From Cryptomeria japonica (Eukaryota > Streptophyta > Pinopsida > Cupressales > Cupressaceae): 64,000 nt of DNA. The DNA is taken from assembly GCF_030272615.1 (NCBI RefSeq), contig NC_081406.1, forward strand, positions 171,578,361 to 171,642,360, in the 5' to 3' direction. The notes beneath the pieces are model-generated. The model was not told the DNA's origin, ran no database searches, and worked only from the letters and a program-made list of their open reading frames with translations. The position numbers and the translations under genes were made by a program. Below are positions 1-11,553 of the stretch, piece by piece. Positions within the stretch are counted from its first letter, which is position 1; each line of letters starts with the position of its first letter.

Positions 1-544
1 ATATGCAATTGATTCCATGAACATATAATACGCATATCAAGTCTGTCTAATACACAGAATACATTGACTTTGTCGCTGTCATTCTGCTCAAATTATTCAG
101 TGATGGCTGTCATATCCCTTGTATTTTAGTGCTTTATGATACGCATGGTCTGTGAATGGAATATACTCAAGTGATGGAGATCTGGTGTGGGTATTATGGA
201 CGCAATTGCAGGTACAATTAACCTGCTGAAGGTGGGGCTCATGCCTTGGTTTATTGGGGAGAAAATGATTATGATGAGACAACTGTTTGAATAGACAGAA
301 TGGGCTCCTCTCCTCTCTTATCTATTCTCAGATCTCTGGGCACCAAAGTTCATAGAGCACACGCAACGTACGTTTCAACTTTTTAGGGTTTTAAAAATTA
401 GTCAACTACTACACTATTAGTAGATTGCAGTCTGTCAATCCACCATGTGCGATGGACTACTTTTAAAAAAATAATGATTAATTATAAATAAAAAATATGT
501 TTAAATAGATTCTATATATTGATTTTTATTTTTTTTAAGTTTGA
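1..544. other. Flanking DNA, no gene recognised
   Basis: AT-rich non-coding sequence. A 61-codon minus-strand open frame at 97-282 is rich in His and Asn, matches no family I know and has no supporting signals, so I do not call it a gene. Confidence 0.5.
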
Positions 545-1062
545 TCTTTTATATCGGGTAAGACATTGGGCAGAATGTCCAAAGATTTGTATTTGGGAAG
601 TTTTTTCTTTTTTTGATTCAAGTAGGGTACAAAGAATAATATGCTCTTTCTAAATAGTTTGCAAGTTGTATCAATCTTTTATATTGGATAGATATTGGGT
701 GGAATGTCCAAAGATTTGTATTTGGGAAGTTTTTTCTTTTTTTTTAATTCAAGTAGGGTACAAAAAATAATATGCTCTTTCTAAATAGTTTGCAAGTTGT
801 ATCAATCTTTTATATTGGATAGATATTGGGTGGAATGTCCAAAGATTTGTATTTGGGAAGTTTTTTCTTTTTATTGATCCAAGTAGGGTACAAAGAATAA
901 TATGCTCTTTCTAAATAGTTTGCAAGTTGTATCAATCTTTTATATTGGATAGACATTGTGTGGAATGTCCAAAAATTTGTATTTGGGAAGTTTTTTCTTT
1001 TTATTGACCCAAGTAGGGTACAAAGAATAACATGCTCTTTCTAAATAGTTTGCAAGTTGTAT
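545..1062. repeat. Tandem repeat, four copies of a ~130-bp unit
   Basis: Copies begin at about 545, 675, 806 and 936, each with TCTTTTATAT followed by a GGAATGTCCAAA segment (first copy AGAATGTCC), a T-run after GGGAAG, AAGTAGGGTAC and TTTGCAAGTTGTAT. Spacing is 130, 131 and 130 bp. Copies 2-4 are nearly identical and the first is more diverged (for example CGGGTAAG where the others have TGGATAGA). The array ends at about 1062. The unit has no open frame, so a local minisatellite-type expansion is the simplest reading. Confidence 0.9.
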
Positions 1063-1564
1063 ATAATGAACCATCCATGTTTGGAATTTGACTATTTGTA
1101 TTATAATGGATCTGTAAGCAACTAGGTACATTTTGGGAGGAATACAAGAGTACTATTATTACTCTTTGCAAAATGCCCCTTGCCCTCATGCAATTGGGGC
1201 CCTTTCTTTTATGAGCCTTGCTGAATCATGACAATTGTATAAATAATTGTTTTTGGCTACATGTCATTGCAAGTTGCATTTAGTTCACTGACTTATCACA
1301 TACTATCATCATTATCACATATTTGCATGCGATTCTTTATTTGAATCTTTTCAAGAATTACATATGTTGCTATAACTTGTCAAATTTGTTGGTTTTTCCA
1401 CAAAAGGGGTAAAAAATTATTAAACGTCAAAGAAGATTGCAAAGCAAGAATGACCAACAACCCAACAAAGACCAATGAAACTATCCATTCCTATCCTCCT
1501 CGGCTAATTGCTCTAACATATAAGATAAATGGAAAGGCAAGTGTCCCCTATTTGCAATATTTCA
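1063..1564. other. Non-coding stretch
   Basis: AT-rich sequence between the tandem repeat and the LINE remnant. I see no gene, terminal repeat or structured element in it. Confidence 0.5.
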
Positions 1565-1915
1565 GCCTTGCATTCCATCAAATGCCCATTTTGCTAGGCA
1601 ATCCACTACTCTATTTCACTCTCTAGGAATATAACAAAATGTAACAGATTCTAAAAACCAACTCAACCTTAAAATTTGTCGAACAACCACATCTAAATAT
1701 CAATTAGCATCATTTAAGCACTACTCATTCAACGTATTCACCACTACTTGTGCATCAAATTCACAAATAATCCTTTTCCAAGCAAGATCACAACCTATCT
1801 CCATTATATACAAGCCATTTGTATGAAACCCTTTATAAATAGAACAGAAAAACTTGACAGTACCAAAACTATCTCTACCAATACCACCTATACCTACATC
1901 ACCAGGATTCCCCAT
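1565..1915 (-). pseudogene. LINE-type RNase H-like domain remnant
   Basis: Read on the minus strand, this segment begins with GNPGDVGIGGIGRDS and continues through an E in an I-M-E-I helix and CEFDAQVVVNTLNE. It ends in a degenerate I-P-R-E-x-N-R-V-V-D-C-L-A-K-W-A block. That order is the plant RNase H-like domain found at the C-terminus of L1-type LINE polyproteins and their domesticated relatives (RVT_3 family). At least four in-frame stops (after the NTLNE block, before and after the IPRE block, and after MQG) and the lack of upstream RT mark it as a dead fragment. A decayed host RNase H-like gene is the alternative. Confidence 0.6.
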
Positions 1916-3163
1916 AGAAGAGTCATTAGTATTTATCTTCCTCTTAGATCGTCTACATTTGTTGTGTTTAGTTCACTTTGTTAGCATGTTGCATTTGGTC
2001 ATGGCTTGTTGCATTGATTATATTTTATTGCACTATCATGTTGAATTCACCAATCACATTTGATGTTCTTTGCAACCCTCATTGATTTCCTTATGTCTAA
2101 TTTTAGATTTAAAAGACTACATTCTCAATTATATTCAATGCTCATGTTGAATTGAAGTAGTATGTTGGTTCTTGAAATTCTCAATTTAGGTTAAATAGCC
2201 ATAATATTTGAAGAGGTTGAATTTCAATCTATCAAATTAATTTGGCTCAAATCTACTTCACTTCACCTAAACCAAAACCTTGAATTTAATATTGTAAATT
2301 TGCATCATTTATTCCTAAGTAAAGTTTATATTGATATTGTCCATTCAAATTAATAAATCATAAAGTACATATAATTCATGATTTTAACTTCAAATTTGTG
2401 GTATAATTTAAAATGTAGAAAATATGTATTAAAATTTTTAAATTTTAAATATGACCCTTTAATATATGTATTCAAATTCTAAAATTCTAAATATGAACTT
2501 TAAGGAAGCATGTACAAAATTGTAAAATTTAATGTTATTTTGCATTTCAACATATGTGTTTACTTAAAGTTTTTAATTTAAGTGATAATGTTAAGGGTTT
2601 TTTGTTTGTGATGAACAAGAAAGTGCCTATTTGCATCTTGAGGTTGAACCCCAAAATATAAAAGGGGGTAAAAATATTCCTCATAATTCAAAATACTATA
2701 TGTAAACTTTCAAACAAATGTAAGGTAATTTGAAGATCAAACACCCCACTACCTAGTGAGCACCAAAGTTAAAGCTTAGGAATGGGTTATAATCATCCAT
2801 CAAAATGGATTGTTGATTCTATTTTTTTGTGATGAGAACATAGTAGATAAAAGCATAAATAAGAGGTGCTTACCATTAGCATTGAGGAGCCTCGTATAGA
2901 TTTTCATTGAAGGAATTTCACAGTATCTTTCTTTTGATAAGGTCAAAGAGAGTATCACTATATTTCAAAGAATGAAGCCTTCCACTTGGAAGTTGATATA
3001 AATGAAGCATTCACATTCCTTGGGTATGTTAATTGAAATCTATCACTTTAAAATCCTATGTAGAGTTGAATGGTATGAGGTTGGGAGATGGCATCATCAT
3101 GACAATTCAAGTGATGTTTGATGCATCCAAGAAGTTGAATATCTTCTAAAGTATGGTATCATT
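1916..3163. other. AT-rich flanking DNA to the COP-1 insertion site
   Basis: No coding region or terminal repeat recognised. The last five bases, TCATT at 3159-3163, are the probable left target-site copy of COP-1. The right copy, TCATC at 51082-51086, differs at one base. Confidence 0.5.
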
Positions 3164-5535
3164 TGTTAGCATTATTGTCATTGATGTCAACAAGTGATGT
3201 AGAGTAACAACATAAAAACAACAAGTGTTGCAGAGTTATCTTGCATAAAATCATGTGTGTGTGCAGGGATTTGGTTGATGAAGATGCAGTGGAGAGATCA
3301 GACAAGATGCAGTGGAGAGTTCAGATTAACAGGTTGGCATCTTTGGCCAATTTGGGTCTTTGTCATTTCCCTAAAGCTTAGGGTTTAGGGTTTATGACTT
3401 TTTGATCAAGTCCTTTTGTTAAAACCCTTAAACTTGTTATAATTTTATGTTACCTTTTTGACTTAAGTCTGAGGGTCATCTAGTCATTGGGAGGGGTCGT
3501 GTCTTTTTTCCTAGGAATTAATCCTTGGTCAGCCCCTTGTTATTTTTTCTTAGGTCTATGTGCACCTTTTCTTATTTCCTCATGTGCAGGCCCCTTTGCC
3601 TTTGTTTTTGTTCTTTGTTGAAGTCCCTGCAATGTCACAATGACTTGAGTTGACCATCCCATCATGGGATCGCGAGGAGATGCCATATGTCTCAAAGCGG
3701 CTAGGTGTCACAACATTGTTGGTTGAGGCAGGTGTCAAAAGGGGTTTTAAATCAAAGTTTAGTGGGAGTATGTTAAATCTCGAGCAACTAAAGATGCATT
3801 CTTTATGCACGTGCTAAAGATAGATGAAGATCTTTTAAGGTCGATAAAAAAGTGCTTGATGGTTAAGTGGATAAAGTTGGCGGTCATCATGGCAGGGAGG
3901 TTAACATTCAACTTGATCTGACAGTCCCTTTGATCCCATGATCGAAGGTATAGAGATGTTAACCATTGCGGCATCATGAGATGATGCCATGTGTCCATGT
4001 CGAGTGGTCAGAGTTGAAGGTGCAGCCACAAGGATGAGTTGTAAGATAGTTTTTTGATGTGGATTTTTCCTGTTGGTTGAGAGTGGGGTCATTTGCCAAC
4101 ATGGAGGTCAATATCAGATTGAACATGTGATCTGGACAACACGTTTGCAAGCTGACTGACTTAGTAATCTACGTGGCGGTTAACAGAGTATGACTAGATA
4201 TGTTAAATGACAAATTTGATGCCACGAATGCATGTAGATAGATGTAGAGGCTTATATGGTAGCTAACCGACATTGACCAAATAAAGTGGATGTAGAAAAC
4301 GAAAACAAGTGGGACCCAAGTGGTTGATAATGAAATTTGATATGCAGAGGTCAGTTCTTATAGAGATGATGGTTGATTTTAATGAGGTGGTTGTCGATCA
4401 TGTCTGGATAGGTCAACAAAGGAAGAAGAAGACATTAATGGCAAACCAGGTGGAGATTTTTGCAGGGATCGAGATGATCAACAATGGTTGGATTAGATCT
4501 ACTAGAAAGATCAAGTTTCATAAAAAATAGCAACCTTGTACAGGAGGTGAACAATACAGAGACCAAAAAGAAGAAAACAAAGAAGGGTCATTTAATGTGG
4601 TGGTTGATCCAAGGAGGGAAATTCAATTTACTGTAGCTTGTATCCTTGAAGAGAAGATTGAGATTACAAAACTTAGTAATCTACGTACAGAATGACCTGA
4701 AGATATTTAATGTCACTGGCTAGTCAGAGAGCATTTTGAAGATAGAGAATAAAATCTTGTTGGATACTAAGAGCTGACTGAAGGCAGAGGCAATTTAACA
4801 TGATTCAACATTAGTAGATGTGGCTGATGAGATAGTGACTAAGGTGGAAACAAAGAGATCTCAATTTAGTAGATGAAGTAGTTGTACAAGGAAGTGTGTT
4901 GTAGAGTTGTGTTGTTGTTGTGGTGAAGTATAGAGAGCATTGAAGCAAAAAAAAGAGTGGACTTGTGTGTAGCTGCCAAGAGAGAAAATAGAGAATTATG
5001 GAAGGCAATGTTGTAGTAGAGAGAAGAGGACAACTAGACAGAGGAAGAGGAAGAGATAGAGACAAAACCATATAGAAGAAGAGGAAGAGAGAGACAAAAC
5101 CATAAATAGAGAAAGAATATCAGCAGACGCAAATTTGTAAGTGTTATAAAACACATTTGTAACAAGGTGCATAATTTGTATCTGTAATCACATTCACTAA
5201 AAATATTTGAGTGGGTGCTTAGAGCAAGGGTAGGTACTCCTTTGAGTTGTAGCTCATAAAACTAGGGGTTGGTGCTCCTTGGGTTGGCTCCCTAAAAAAA
5301 AATCTAATCACTAATTTCTTGTGAGGCCGGATTGGAGAAGTAGACTCCAACAACTATTCTCACCGGGGTTTTTACCACATTGGGTTTTTCTTATAATCGG
5401 GTATTATTTGATGTTCTTTTGTGTGAGTGTATGTGTTCTTAATTCATTTGCATTCACAGTATTAGCACACATAAGTTAAAGTTTTAAAATATACTGATTC
5501 ACTCCCCCCCTCTCAGTGTCCATTTGTGCTCAATA
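3164..5535 (+). repeat. COP-1 5' LTR
   Basis: Starts TGTTAGCATTATTG and ends CTCAATA. It matches 48681-51081 along its whole length, with roughly one difference in ten and several short indels by eye. Shared landmarks include a GGGTTTAGGGTTT-type segment near 3382, an ATTCACTCCCCCC block just before the 3' end, and GTCCATTTGT. Short open frames inside it (for example 4309-4530) are not conserved as protein and look like chance frames. Confidence 0.88.
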
Positions 5536-5537
5536 AT

Positions 5538-5550
5538 TGGTATCAGAGAC
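5538..5550 (+). other. COP-1 primer binding site (initiator Met tRNA)
   Basis: TGGTATCAGAGAC, complementary to the 3' end of plant initiator methionine tRNA, begins two bases after the LTR. This is the usual minus-strand primer of Ty1/copia elements. Confidence 0.9.
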
Positions 5551-5610
5551 TAGGTTCCCACTCTAGTAAAATCTTTTTCTAGCTTGGGTAGATTCTGGTT
5601 AGTGAACACA

Positions 5611-7772
5611 ATGGCTAGGCATGAATCCTCATCTTCAGCACCTATCTTTGATGGCACCAACTATGCCTTCTGGAGTAGAAGAATGGAAACCTACATGTCT
5701 TCCCTAGGCTTTGATATCTGGATGTCAATGAAAAATGGTTATACTATTCCTCAAGTAACCCCTACTGATCCTGATGCTAAGAGAGAATATGAAAATAATG
5801 CTAAAGCCAAGAATGTCATTCTTAGTGGTTTATCTGATACAAAGTTTGTCAAAGTGATGCACTGCACATCTATAAAAGAAACATGGGATAAGTTGCAAAT
5901 AATTTACGAAGGGGATGTCAAGGTAAAGGAGGCCAAATTGCAAACTCTTAGAGGACAGTTAAAAGGACTGAAAATGAAGGAAGGAGAGAAAATAGCTAAA
6001 TACATTCAGAGACTAGATGAAATTGTAAACACCATAAGAGGGCTCGGAGAAGAATTCAAAGAGGAATTAATTGTCAAGAAGGTCCTAAGATCATTGACCA
6101 CAATATATGACACACAGGTTTTTGCAATAGAAGAATCTAAAGATGTGAAATCCTTCTCAATGGATGAACTATTTGTCTCTATGTTAGCTTATGAAATGAG
6201 GACTTTAGGCGGTGAAGTGTCAAAGAGAGAGGATGCCTTTAATACTACCAAAACGGGTAAGGAAGATGCTACTCATGAAGAAATTGAAGACTTAGATATT
6301 GCTATAGATAACTTTGTGAGAAACTCAAAAAGGGATCAGGTAAGTGTGAAGGTAAGCTACCTTTAAAGTGCTTTAACTACGGTAAAATAGGACATTTCAC
6401 TTCTAAATTTCCGTATGGTGAGAAAGATGAAGATGAGAAGAAAAACAGTAAACCTTTGGTAAAGAGAAGATAAAGAAATCCTACAAACCAAGGAGAAAAA
6501 GTTTTAGGAAAAAGAGTAGTCTTTACACCTTTCAAGATGATGCCACAGATGAAGAGAGTGTCTCTGATGATAATTGTAGTGAAGAAGAAAGAGAGATTAA
6601 ACTTTTTATGGCACAAGGAGTACTAAATGATGTTCAAGCTGGTAGTGATGAAGAGGAAGAAGTTGAATCCATAGTTGACCTAGAAGGTGAACTTATAAGT
6701 GCTATGGAAGAACTGAGAAAAGTAAGAAAATATTTCAAGAAGTACATGAATGTTGTTGTTGAAGAACAAGAGCTATTAAACCAATCTCTTCAATAATTAA
6801 AGAAAATAATTTATTATTTGAAGATTCAGTCGAAAGAAGCAAAACGGATGTATGAAGTGACTAAATCAAATTTAGAAAACAAAGAGAAAGAATATAAAAG
6901 CTGGAGGAAGAGATTGTGGGTCTCAAAAAAGAACTTCAAAAGAAGAAAGATGAACTCTAAACATGAGGATTAAGTTTGATGGCAACACCAAAGCATTAGA
7001 CAAAATGTTAAGTAAGCAGAAGCACAAAAAGGACATCAATGGAGTTGGATTTGAAAATGGATAGTTTTCTAATAGTAAAGATTCATCAAACAAGGAGATA
7101 CTCTTCACCTCTTCAAGTGAAAGTGAAGTCAAACAAACCTTCACAGTCAACAAGCCCAATGAGAAGAAGACATCTACTGATGCTAGAAAGAATCAGTCAA
7201 TGAACTTGCATGCTGATCCAAAAAGAAAAGATAAGATTGATAATGGAGACTTCACAAAGTTCAAGGATACACGAAGGGTGAACTTAAGAAGACCGAACTA
7301 TGTTGGTCCAAGGAGATAAATGAGAAACCACTTCAATAATGATTGGTGTGTACCTCAATTCCATGGATACTACTATAAATGTAATACACATGGTCATAGA
7401 ATTGCAAAATGTAGGCTTATGCATAGGTCTCCTCCTAGTTCTAAAAGTATAAATTAATTTGTTGCTCTTAAGGATATGAATGTTGTTTGTTATCATTGTA
7501 ATGACTATGATGATAGAAGTTATGAATGTAGGAGATCTTTATCTCATTCCTATAATAGATTTTCAAACTCATCATTCAATGTAAATGTAAAATGCTATCA
7601 CTATCAAAACTTGGGCCATATTGCAAGACATTGTAAGCTTAGAGTAGCCAAACAAAAGAAGAAAATATCACCTTTGGAACCAAAGATAAAATTAGATCAG
7701 AATGTAATAGTAGAAAAGAAGCAAGAATCAAAACAAGTTTGGGTAGAAAAGGATAAAGATAAGGATGAGTGA
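5611..7772 (+). pseudogene. gag: COP-1 gag: copia capsid/nucleocapsid
   Basis: ATG at 5611 opens with MARHESSSS, then F-D-G-T-N-Y-x-F-W and W-D-K-L-Q-x-x-Y-E-G, the standard copia Gag (UBN2-type) signatures. Residues 1 to about 210 are intact. Near 6325, in a run of five A's, the frame slips by one base, so the main frame ends at 6366. The next frame continues into a decayed zinc knuckle, C-F-N-Y-G-K-I-G-H-F (second Cys is Tyr). A long acidic and coiled-coil-like tail follows through about 7150 with several stops. More knuckle-like motifs lie near 7380 (Y-K-C-N-T-H-G-H-R-I-A-K-C) and at 7488-7635. The length and charged tail fit SIRE-type Gag. The product would assemble virus-like particles in the cytoplasm; this copy cannot. 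Confidence 0.85.
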
Positions 7773-7776
7773 AGTC

Positions 7777-8113
7777 TGATAGTTCAAACTACCCTACATG
7801 CTAAAAGGGAAAATTTGTGGGTAGTTGATATTGGGTGTTTCAACCACATGACTGGTGATAAGAAGAAATTCATCAAATTAGAAGATTGGAATTGTGGTTC
7901 TGTGAGGTTTGGAGACAATTCTTCAATCAAGATAAAGGCAAGGGCACACTTAATATTGATGAAAAGATGAAAGCTCATGATGTATATTATATGGAAGGTT
8001 TGAAGCACAATCTGCTATGTGTGAGTCAAATGTGTGACAAAGGATATAAGTTTACATTTGATTCTAAAGGTTGTGAAATTAGAAAAGAGAGAAGTGATAA
8101 GTTGGTTGCATAA
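7777..8113 (+). pseudogene. COP-1 aspartic protease remnant
   Basis: The frame reads N-L-W-V-V-D-I-G-C-F-N-H-M-T-G-D-K-K-K-F, the copia protease block in which D-[ST]-G-C-[ST]-x-H-M is expected. The active-site Asp is kept but the following Ser/Thr is Ile. Downstream are F-G-D-N-S-S-I-K-I and V-Y-Y-M-E-G-L-K-H-N-L-L-C-V-S-Q, both typical of the copia protease fold. A frame change lies between the two parts near 7920. In a live element it would cut the Gag-Pol polyprotein. Confidence 0.8.
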
Positions 8114-8189
8114 GGTAAAAGGACAAATGGAAATGCATATAATCTTAAGGAATGCTTTGAGTCTCAATGGATGATGGGACAAGTTGATG

Positions 8190-9091
8190 AAAGCTAGTTA
8201 TGGCATACAAGACTAGGTAACATCAATTTTGATAACCTTGTCAAGGTAAGAAAGAAAGGGTATATAAGACACATACCTCAAATCATTAAGCTAGCAAGCA
8301 CCTTTTGTGATGAATGTCAAAGTGGAAAACAAACTAAGGTTATCTTCAAAACAAAATAATATTCTACCACGAGACCTTTAGAACTTGTGCATATTGATTT
8401 GTGTGGACCTACAATGATAAGAGTGCTAAATGGAGAAAGATACTTCATGCTTCTCATAGATGATTTCTTAAGGATGGAATGGGTCACCTTCCTGCAAGAC
8501 AAATCACAAGCCTTTGAAAGATTCAAAATCTTTAGGAAGATGGTTGAGAAAGAAAGTGGATACAAGCTGAAGTGCTTAAGATCAGACTGTGGAGGTGAAT
8601 TCACATCAAATGAATTTGAAGACTATGGTGAAAGGCATGGAATCAAAAGACAATATTCAGCTTCTAGGAAACCACAACAAAATGGTGTTGCGGAGAGGAA
8701 AAATAGAACAGTCAAAGAGATGGCAAGGATAATGCTTAATGAAGCCAATTTTCCTAATGTTTATTAGAAACAGGCAATTCATACTACTATATATATACTA
8801 AATAGAGTGCAATTAAGGGTGAACAACAATATGACACCTTACAAATTTTGGTATGATAGGAGACCTTCTATCAAGTATTTCAAGGTGTTTGGCAGCAAAT
8901 GCTTCATCAAAAGAGATGAAGATGGATTAGGAAGCTTTGGTTCAAGAACTGATGAGGGTATCTTCTTGGGGTACTCAACTCACAACAAGGCCTACAAATG
9001 TTTCAACGAGAGGCTAAAGAAAGTGATTAAGATTGTACATGTAAGAGTGGATCAAGATCTACATAAAGGGAAACAAAGCATAATAAATTAG
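8190..9091 (+). pseudogene. COP-1 integrase
   Basis: The GAG-pre-integrase zinc region L-W-H-T-R-L-G-x-I-N-F-D-x-L ... C-D-E-C-Q-S-G-K begins near 8197. The catalytic core follows: V-H-I-D-L-C-G-P supplies the first Asp (near 8395), L-R-S-D-C-G-G-E-F the second, and Q-Q-N-G-V-A-E-R-K-N the Glu (near 8690), so the D-D-E triad is present. The C-terminal part runs through V-F-G-S-K-C-F-I and G-I-F-L-G-Y-S to a stop at 9089-9091. In-frame stops after K-T-K (near 8358) and N-V-Y (8765-8767) break the frame. Integrase would insert the cDNA and make a 5-bp target duplication. Confidence 0.85.
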
Positions 9092-9279
9092 ATTAAAGAA
9101 TCATACAGTGAGGATGAAGAGCAATCTGAAAGTGAACAAGAAGAAGTACCCAGCAAGACTCCAAATAGATATGTGCAAAAGAATCACCTTGTAGAGAAAA
9201 TCATAGGCAACAAAAATGAGGGTGTACAAACTGGAAGAAGACTTGCAAGAAATAATGAACAAATTTTTCTTGATGACTG

Positions 9280-9590
9280 AGATGAAACCCAAAACATATA
9301 ATGAGGCCAGCAAAAGTGAGAAGTGGATGAAGGCTATGTAAGAAGAGTTGTTGCAGATTGAAAAGAATAAAACATGGGATTTGGTTCCTAGGCGAACAGA
9401 CAAGAATGTCTTTGGGACTAAATGGGTCTACAAGAACAAGATGAATGAAGAAGGGAAAGTAATAAGGATCACAATAAAACTTGTGTATAAGGAATATGCT
9501 CAAGTGGAGGGTATAGACTTGAATAAACATTTGCACCAGTTGCTAGACTTGAAGCAATTAGAATGTTTTTGACATTCTCAACCCATAAAG
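9280..9590 (+). pseudogene. COP-1 reverse transcriptase, 5' part
   Basis: Contains P-K-T-Y-N-E-A, W-x-K-A-M, E-E-L-L-Q-I-E-K-N-K-T-W-D-L-V-P and K-W-V-Y-K-N-K, the opening of the copia RT domain. A stop replaces a residue after K-A-M and frameshifts follow near 9540. The frame reaches F-S-T-H-K-G at 9577-9592 and is then cut by TAT-1. It resumes at 47091 with V-Y-Q-M-D-V-K-S, exactly where the domain should continue. Confidence 0.88.
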
Positions 9591-9595
9591 GATAC
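9591..9595 (+). other. Target-site duplication of TAT-1, left copy (GATAC)
   Basis: GATAC occurs at 9591-9595 immediately before TGTAGACG and again at 47086-47090 immediately after the 3' LTR end GCATACA. A perfect 5-bp duplication proves TAT-1 inserted into COP-1. Confidence 0.95.
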
Positions 9596-11035
9596 TGTAG
9601 ACGTATAAAAATGACCATATTCTTAAATGAATATTTTATGTTCATTTTTCTATTTAATTAAATTACCCACATTCTTCTGTTTAAATTAAGTAAATTACTC
9701 AATTTATTTAAACTAAATTCACTAGACTTCTTTTTACCATTTAATGAATAAATCATTTTATTCATTTAAAACCCCCCCTATCCACTTTTAATTAAATTCA
9801 AATTTAATTAAATAGTTATCCTAAATTGAATAAATCTAATTTATTTAATTGCCCCAATTGCTACCAAATTGAATTAAATTAACTTTATTTCAATTAAATC
9901 CTATTATCCCTCCACCCACTTGAATTCTCTTACATCTCCCACTTGCCTTCCTAAACCCCTTCCTAATTTCTTCTAGACCCTTCAAATCACTTCTAAATTA
10001 ACCTAACCCATCTTCTAAACTTTGTCACATCCCTAAGCAAGGGGAGGTCACTTCTCACAACCTTAAAGTCTTTGATAACATTAAAGGCTTCAAGTCCTCA
10101 ACCACTAAATTTTCCAAAGTCTCCCAAACCATTAATGGTTAACTCAACCCCCTTGCATGATTAAAGAATTTCTTTTAATTCAACCTCCATGTAACCCAAG
10201 GGTCTCATCAAGCATTCATTGCTTTGACTATGGTTATCCCTTAATCATTTGCAAAAGAGTTTATCCTTGGATTAACTCTTAATCCAATGGCTAATCCTAA
10301 CTTAAGCTTGACCCTTACCTTCTAGATAACCATGAGGTCTTCTCAGGTATTGAATGCCTCCAACCCCTTTTCTCAACCCAGTCTTATGTTGACATTTGTC
10401 ACCATTTCATTGGTGCAAATTACAAACATGGATCCCCAACTTTCAAACTCAACCCTTAATTAACTCTTTCAATCCTGGCCCTCCATTGCCCTATTTTTGC
10501 TATAAATAGAGCTCTCATTCCTCCATTTTTCATCATCCAAGTTTGTAGTATCATACTTATGCTCAAATACATTCAAGCTTTCATACCATTTATGCTCATC
10601 ATTTTAGCCTCTCTTTTAGATAGAAATTAATCTAAATATGCATGTTTAGAGTACTTTCTTTATCATTAGCTTAAATCATTAACTAATATAGTATGCTAGG
10701 ATAGTTTGTTTACTAACCTTGTCATCTTATAGTTAGTTTATTGCATTTCTAGAATCATGCATAGCTTAGGATGCATCTCATATTAAATCAACAAAAAACA
10801 TCCCTCGTTCTTGCATTTTCCATCTCTAAACCATTTTGCTCAGTGATCTGAGAGCAAAAATGTTGGTTTGAGGGACTGTGCAAGATAGAGAACCATGGGA
10901 CCAACCTTGGGAAGCTGAGTGATACTTCATTACTCCATAGCTTGCACCAAGAAGTCCTGTGAGTGTGTGAACAAGGCTCCATAGAACTCCATTTTTCACA
11001 TATTGAGTTTTATCGACCCGCTTTTCCTGCATACC
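9596..11035 (+). repeat. TAT-1 5' LTR
   Basis: Begins TGTAGACGTATAAAAATG and ends TTTTCCTGCATACC; the 3' LTR ends ...GCATACA. A TATA box (TATAAATA) sits at 10501-10508, roughly 900 bp into the LTR, so U3 is AT-rich and long. The middle of the LTR is related to that of TAT-2 (shared TTATCCTTGGATTAACTC and ACCCAAGGGTCTCATCA), showing that the two families are cousins. Confidence 0.92.
10501..10508 (+). promoter_or_regulatory. TATA box of TAT-1 5' LTR
   Basis: TATAAATA followed by GAGCTCTCATTC. The same site is conserved in the 3' LTR (near 27719) and in both TAT-2 LTRs (28860 and 46237), always in the context CTATAAATAGAGC. It would drive genomic RNA from the U3/R boundary. Confidence 0.75.
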
Positions 11036-11039
11036 TTTC

Positions 11040-11057
11040 TGGCGCCAACCGTGGGGC
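11040..11057 (+). other. TAT-1 primer binding site
   Basis: TGGCGCCAACCGTGGGG starts four bases after the LTR. TGGCGCC-type sites are common in plant Ty3/gypsy elements. I cannot name the tRNA with certainty from the sequence alone. Confidence 0.75.
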
Positions 11058-11123
11058 CCTACCCCATATATCAAATCGATTTTGAAATATATCCACTTTT
11101 GTAGGCATGCGGGAAAAATGAAT

Positions 11124-11375
11124 TAGCGCATTAAGTTAATTGTTTAGTGCATCCAGTTAATAGCCTAATGCATTTGGTTCACTGTTCAGCACATAGGGTC
11201 CATCACCTAGCGAGTAAAGTTCATTTATCAGTGCATAAGATTACTAATTTTTCCTGTAAGTCTCGACGTGGGAGAAAAATAGAGCAGCGCTTTTGGCACA
11301 CAGAGTAGCGCATCCCGAAAATAGTGTAGCACGTTGAAGACTTCTTTTAGTGCATTACGGCTATTATGTAGCACG
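11124..11375 (+). repeat. TAT-1 leader array 1: 11 copies of TAGCGCA-type motif on a 21-bp grid
   Basis: Motif starts are 11124, 11145, 11166, 11187, 11208, 11229, then 11285, 11306, 11327, 11348, 11369. Every step inside each run is exactly 21 bp. Units are TAGCGCA, TAGTGCA, TAATGCA, CAGCACA, TAGCGAG, CAGTGCA, CAGCGCT, TAGCGCA, TAGCACG, TAGTGCA and TAGCACG. Sequence between motifs is not repeated, so this is not an ordinary satellite. A good 3' splice site (CTAAC, pyrimidines, TTTTGCAG) follows at 11404-11422, so the array may lie in a leader intron. Confidence 0.88.
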
Positions 11376-11553
11376 TACAGTTTGTAGAAGTCCACCGAGG
11401 TATCTAACTGGTTATTTTGCAGGTCTCTAACAATTTCATTGTATATAGGAGCTTCATCTTTGGATTAAGATAATTAGATTTTTACTAACTTATCTAGGTT
11501 AGTTTAAAATTTGATTTTCTTTTTCTTAAAATTGAACTCACCTTGTTTTTGGG

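Noticed and set aside
4309-4530. Small open frame in COP-1 LTR (and its counterpart at 49815-50015)
   Set aside because: The two LTR copies differ by frame-changing or nonsense differences; no family recognised.
5538-5550. tRNA gene because of the tRNA-complementary sequence
   Set aside because: Only the 12-13 nt primer site matches; there is no tRNA cloverleaf.
9101-9536. Minus-strand frames opposite the COP-1 RT start
   Set aside because: Shadows of the plus-strand copia pol.
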